From: CATZDY01 sp045599035
Lineage (GTDB): Bacteria > Bacillota > Desulfotomaculia > Desulfotomaculales > Desulfocucumaceae
Assembly (NCBI GenBank): GCA_045599035.1
Contig: JAZRVI010000001.1
Location: 1 to 15,790, forward strand
Direction of reading: 5' to 3'
DNA: 15,790 bases
Shown: positions 13,892-15,790 of the stretch, one piece after another
Position numbering within the stretch: the first letter of the stretch is position 1
How the letters are laid out: the number at the start of each line of letters is the position of its first letter
Translations under genes and position numbers: made by a program
The notes under the pieces: generated by a model
Told to the model about the DNA's origin: nothing
Databases searched by the model: none
Seen by the model: only the letters and a program-made list of their open reading frames with translations

Positions 13892-14680
13892 TCAAACCTT
13901 CTTTTTTTTCTTTTTATCCAAGCTTTCCGGCAGTTCCAGGCTTTCCAGGAAAAGAACAATTTCCTTTAATAAATATTTGTCTTCTTCGGTAAGGGGAGCC
14001 GAAAGCAGCAGCTCCGGCCGATTTTGCAGGGTTTTCAGCAGGGATTGCCGTCGCCGCCAAAGCCGGATTTTTTGATGATGCCCATTAAATAAGATTTCCG
14101 GTACGCTCAATCCCTCCAGATTCCGGGGACGGGTGTATTGAGGATATTCCAGCAGCCCTTCACTGAAGGATTCTTCCTCTGTGGAAGCAAATTCGCCCAA
14201 AACTCCTGGAATCAGTCGAACTACCGCATCGGTTAGAACCATAGCTGGCAACTCGCCGCCGGTCAGAACATAATCCCCAATAGAGATTTCTTCGTCAATT
14301 TCCTGCTCAATGACCCGTTGATCAATTCCTTCATAATGGCCGCAAAGCAAAATCAGGTGCTGCTCCCTGGCCAATTCCTGTACCAAAGCCTGCGTCAGAG
14401 GGCGGCCTGCGGGAGAAAGATAAATAGTTCGAGCCTTAGTTTGAGGCAAAAAAGAACGAGCCTGGGCAATGGAAGCCAAAATAGGCTGAGCCAGCATGAC
14501 CATGCCTGCTCCTCCGCCATAGGGAATATCATCGGCCATTTTGTGCTTGTTGCTGGCATAATCCCGAATATTCAACAGGGAGATTTCAGCCAGTCCTTTA
14601 TCCTGAGCCCTCTTGAGCATACTAACGGTTAAGGGTCCGGTAAACATTTCCGGGAAAAGAGTGAGAATATCAATCCGCAT
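13892..14680 (-). CDS. trmD: tRNA (guanine-37-N1)-methyltransferase TrmD
   Basis: 262 residues. It methylates N1 of G37 next to the anticodon using S-adenosylmethionine, which prevents +1 frameshifting; an essential SPOUT enzyme. Visible are MRIDILTLFPEMF (1-13), DDIPYGGGAGM (50-60), and the trefoil-knot SAM loops YLSPAGRPL (87-95), LLCGHYEGIDQRV (111-123) and ISIGDYVLTGGELPAM (132-147). Arg155 matches the E. coli catalytic Arg154. The position of catalytic Asp169 in E. coli appears as Glu170 (STEEESFSEGLLEYPQYTRP), a conservative change. The C-terminal helical domain with NGHHQKIRLWRR (199-210) is present, and the tail ends in six lysines. The ATG has GGAGGAAGAAA in front. It overlaps the end of rimM by 11 bases, which suggests translational coupling. 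Confidence 0.97.
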   Translation of the reverse strand: MRIDILTLFPEMFTGPLTVSMLKRAQDKGLAEISLLNIRDYASNKHKMADDIPYGGGAGMVMLAQPILASIAQARSFLPQTKARTIYLSPAGRPLTQALVQELAREQHLILLCGHYEGIDQRVIEQEIDEEISIGDYVLTGGELPAMVLTDAVVRLIPGVLGEFASTEEESFSEGLLEYPQYTRPRNLEGLSVPEILFNGHHQKIRLWRRRQSLLKTLQNRPELLLSAPLTEEDKYLLKEIVLFLESLELPESLDKKKKKKV

Positions 14681-15182
14681 TTTCTTCCTCCGGTAAAATT
14701 ATTTCCATTTTCCCCTCTTCCAAATCGACCTTCCGCACCACTTTTTTTAAGGCCGGAATCAAAATGGGCTTGCCTTCCGGGGGCTGAATAACATAAACAT
14801 CGTTGGCCGCAGTTTGAATAACTTCGGTTATCGTTCCCAAAAAACCTTTTTCCAAATCATAGACCTCCAGACCGACTATCTCGAACAAATAAAAGTGATC
14901 CCTAGGCAGCTTTTTGACCTCTTCGCGGGGAATCTGGATTAAGGAGCCTTTGAGCAAGGCTGCCCGATCCAAATCGGTGATCTGGGGAGAAGCGGCAATA
15001 ATCTGGTTTTTGTGCCAGCGGGCTTTGGACAGCTCCAGTTTTTTTTGCTGATTGTTTTTCCAAAGCAAAACTTGAGGCTGTTCAAAAAAGCGTTCCGGAA
15101 AGTCGGTCAGGGGATAAATCTTAAATTCGCCCCGGCAGCCATGAGTGGAGGTAATTTTGCCAATGGTAATGTATTGTTCCAT
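14670..15182 (-). CDS. rimM: Ribosome maturation factor RimM
   Basis: 170 residues, normal length. RimM binds ribosomal protein S19 and helps assemble the head of the 30S subunit. The N-terminal RimM barrel begins with ITIGKITSTHGCRGEFKIYPLTDFPERF (5-32), where G.I...HG..GE is the family signature. The C-terminal PRC barrel covers about 95-165 (FYLFEIVGLEVYD, then GTITEVIQTAANDVYVI and ILIPALKKVVRKVDLEEGKM). The ATG is preceded by AAAGGAAG, which lies inside the last codons of ylqD; only one base separates the ylqD stop from this start. Its own stop lies inside trmD. The whole arrangement is the conserved ylqD-rimM-trmD ribosome/tRNA maturation cluster. Confidence 0.97.
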   Translation of the reverse strand: MEQYITIGKITSTHGCRGEFKIYPLTDFPERFFEQPQVLLWKNNQQKKLELSKARWHKNQIIAASPQITDLDRAALLKGSLIQIPREEVKKLPRDHFYLFEIVGLEVYDLEKGFLGTITEVIQTAANDVYVIQPPEGKPILIPALKKVVRKVDLEEGKMEIILPEEENAD

Positions 15183-15183
15183 T

Positions 15184-15621
15184 TTATTTTTCTTCCTTTA
15201 AAGCTGAAGTCGTTGTCCGAATGGCTACCACGCAGCCATCCTCCAGCACTATTTCCCGACCGGTATTGAGAGGATCTAAATAGTCACCCAAGGTTATTTT
15301 GAGCAAGCCTTCCATTTGACCTTGGGGTACTTCCTGTCCCAAAGGCATTTCCTGCACCGCTTTAATTTTTTCCAAAAGCTTTTGGCGGGAATCTTGATTG
15401 ATGGCTCGTTCTCTTTCCAGATGCTGGCGGGCAGCAGCCAGTCCGCCCGGATTCTTTTTTTCCAGTTCATTAAGCATTCGGCGGCCTTGAAATTCCATTT
15501 GCTGAATTTGACTATCAATAATGCCTAAAGCTTCCTGAATTTCTGCAATGGTTTTTTGCCGGTAGGCTTCCGTAACCTTAACAAGTATTTTGACCGGTTG
15601 AATCAGGTTGATTGCCTGCAT
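15184..15621 (-). CDS. ylqD: YlqD family protein
   Basis: 145 residues from ATG 15621, 9 bases after AGGAGG. An in-frame reading upstream to 15672 runs through the ribosome binding site and lacks family similarity. The N-terminus INLIQPVKILVKVTEAYRQK and the long charged helix (about 20-85, with IQEALGIIDSQIQQMEFQGRR and LEKKNPGGLAAARQHLERE) predict a coiled coil. The C-terminal part, LKITLGDYLDPLNTGREIVLEDG, looks like a small beta domain. YlqD is a Firmicutes protein of unknown function, almost always encoded between the KH-domain gene ylqC/khpA and rimM, which suggests a role in ribosome maturation (inference). Here it is the first gene seen of the operon; immediately upstream is an apparent insertion element rather than ylqC. 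Confidence 0.9.
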   Translation of the reverse strand: MQAINLIQPVKILVKVTEAYRQKTIAEIQEALGIIDSQIQQMEFQGRRMLNELEKKNPGGLAAARQHLERERAINQDSRQKLLEKIKAVQEMPLGQEVPQGQMEGLLKITLGDYLDPLNTGREIVLEDGCVVAIRTTTSALKEEK

Positions 15622-15686
15622 CTTAAAAAACCTCCTAAATTGAAAATAAAGAGAGTATCCCAAAACAATCATAATTGGAATCCCCT

Positions 15687-15790
15687 CTATGAACTACTCC
15701 AACTTATAGAAGTCGGAGCTTCCTGCTTCAACCACTACTGCTTGGCCAACATAATCGTTAGCTCAAGTCTTACACAATGTCCACAGGCGT
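15687..15790 (-). mobile_element. Right end of an IS200/IS605-type element (partial), with omega-RNA-like 3' region
   Basis: On the minus strand, the last codons of a reading frame are followed by about 45 unremarkable bases, the stretch GTGGTTGAAGCAGGAAGC, a 9-bp hairpin (15718-15697, loop CTAT) and GTAGTTCA. A GTGGTTGAAGCAGGAAG stretch plus terminal hairpin plus AGTTCA is what I recognise from the right ends of TnpB-bearing IS200/IS605 elements in Clostridia, where this part also forms the 3' scaffold of the omega RNA. The hairpin's one irregular pair is G-U on the minus strand but A-C on the plus strand, supporting function in minus-strand RNA or ssDNA. No target duplication is expected. 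The left part lies outside the window. Confidence 0.55.
15770..15790 (-). CDS. Last codons of a probable TnpB (IS200/IS605) gene, partial
   Basis: Only six codons and a stop are inside the window (minus strand: TPVDIV then TAA at 15772-15770). The assignment rests on position, directly before the right-end hairpin of the putative element. The residues alone are far too few to prove it. TnpB would be an RNA-guided RuvC-type nuclease. Extending the sequence rightwards would settle it. Confidence 0.4.
   Translation of the reverse strand, partial: TPVDIV

Noticed and set aside
15622..15672. Longer YlqD with 17 extra N-terminal residues
   Set aside because: That extension runs through the AGGAGG ribosome binding site of the internal ATG, and YlqD family members start at the shorter position.

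Overview
The window looks like a chromosome segment of a Gram-positive bacterium of the Bacillota, most likely class Clostridia. The evidence is the ylqD-rimM-trmD cluster, an RqcH (NFACT) protein, a UPF0756 membrane protein, a bacterial phosphosulfolactate synthase, strong AGGAGG-type ribosome binding sites, frequent TTG starts and clean sigma-A promoters. I cannot place it below class level.

Left part (1-6019, plus strand): the tail of an S-layer-homology (SLH) protein, followed by one very large secreted gene of 1841 codons. This protein has a signal peptide, a Glu/Ala-rich spacer, four BspA-type modules holding about 40 leucine-rich repeats of 23 residues, a cohesin-like domain, an unassigned domain and a C-terminal dockerin with two calcium-binding loops. 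It ends at a textbook terminator whose core is the exact reverse complement of a palindrome upstream of the gene. This is the most unusual locus here: a surface repeat protein with cellulosome-type docking modules, next to an SLH gene that could belong to the anchor.

Second part (6087-7791, minus strand): an AT-rich two-gene cassette with its own promoter, encoding a transglutaminase-like protein and an HSL-family esterase. At its far end, on the plus strand, lies a nine-codon reading frame with a ribosome binding site. It spells a type IV prepilin leader, possibly a truncated pilin gene.

Central part (7866-12000, minus strand): tRNA-Ser(CGA) lies 5 bases downstream of tadA, which has a near-perfect promoter and an unexplained leader of about 190 bases. 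Further right come rqcH, a UPF0756 membrane protein gene and comA. This is translation quality control and metabolism, typical core genome. The 8470-8866 gap holds the tadA leader and promoter, a probable rqcH terminator and a structured stretch.

Right part (12075-15790): a lone short chromate-transporter-family gene (plus strand) converges on the minus-strand operon ylqD-rimM-trmD-cinA. cinA sits where rplS is usually found, and its C-terminal deamidase domain is degenerate. The right edge carries what looks like the right end of an IS200/IS605-type element (last codons of a TnpB-like frame, omega-RNA-like 3' end, terminal hairpin), inserted just upstream of ylqD.
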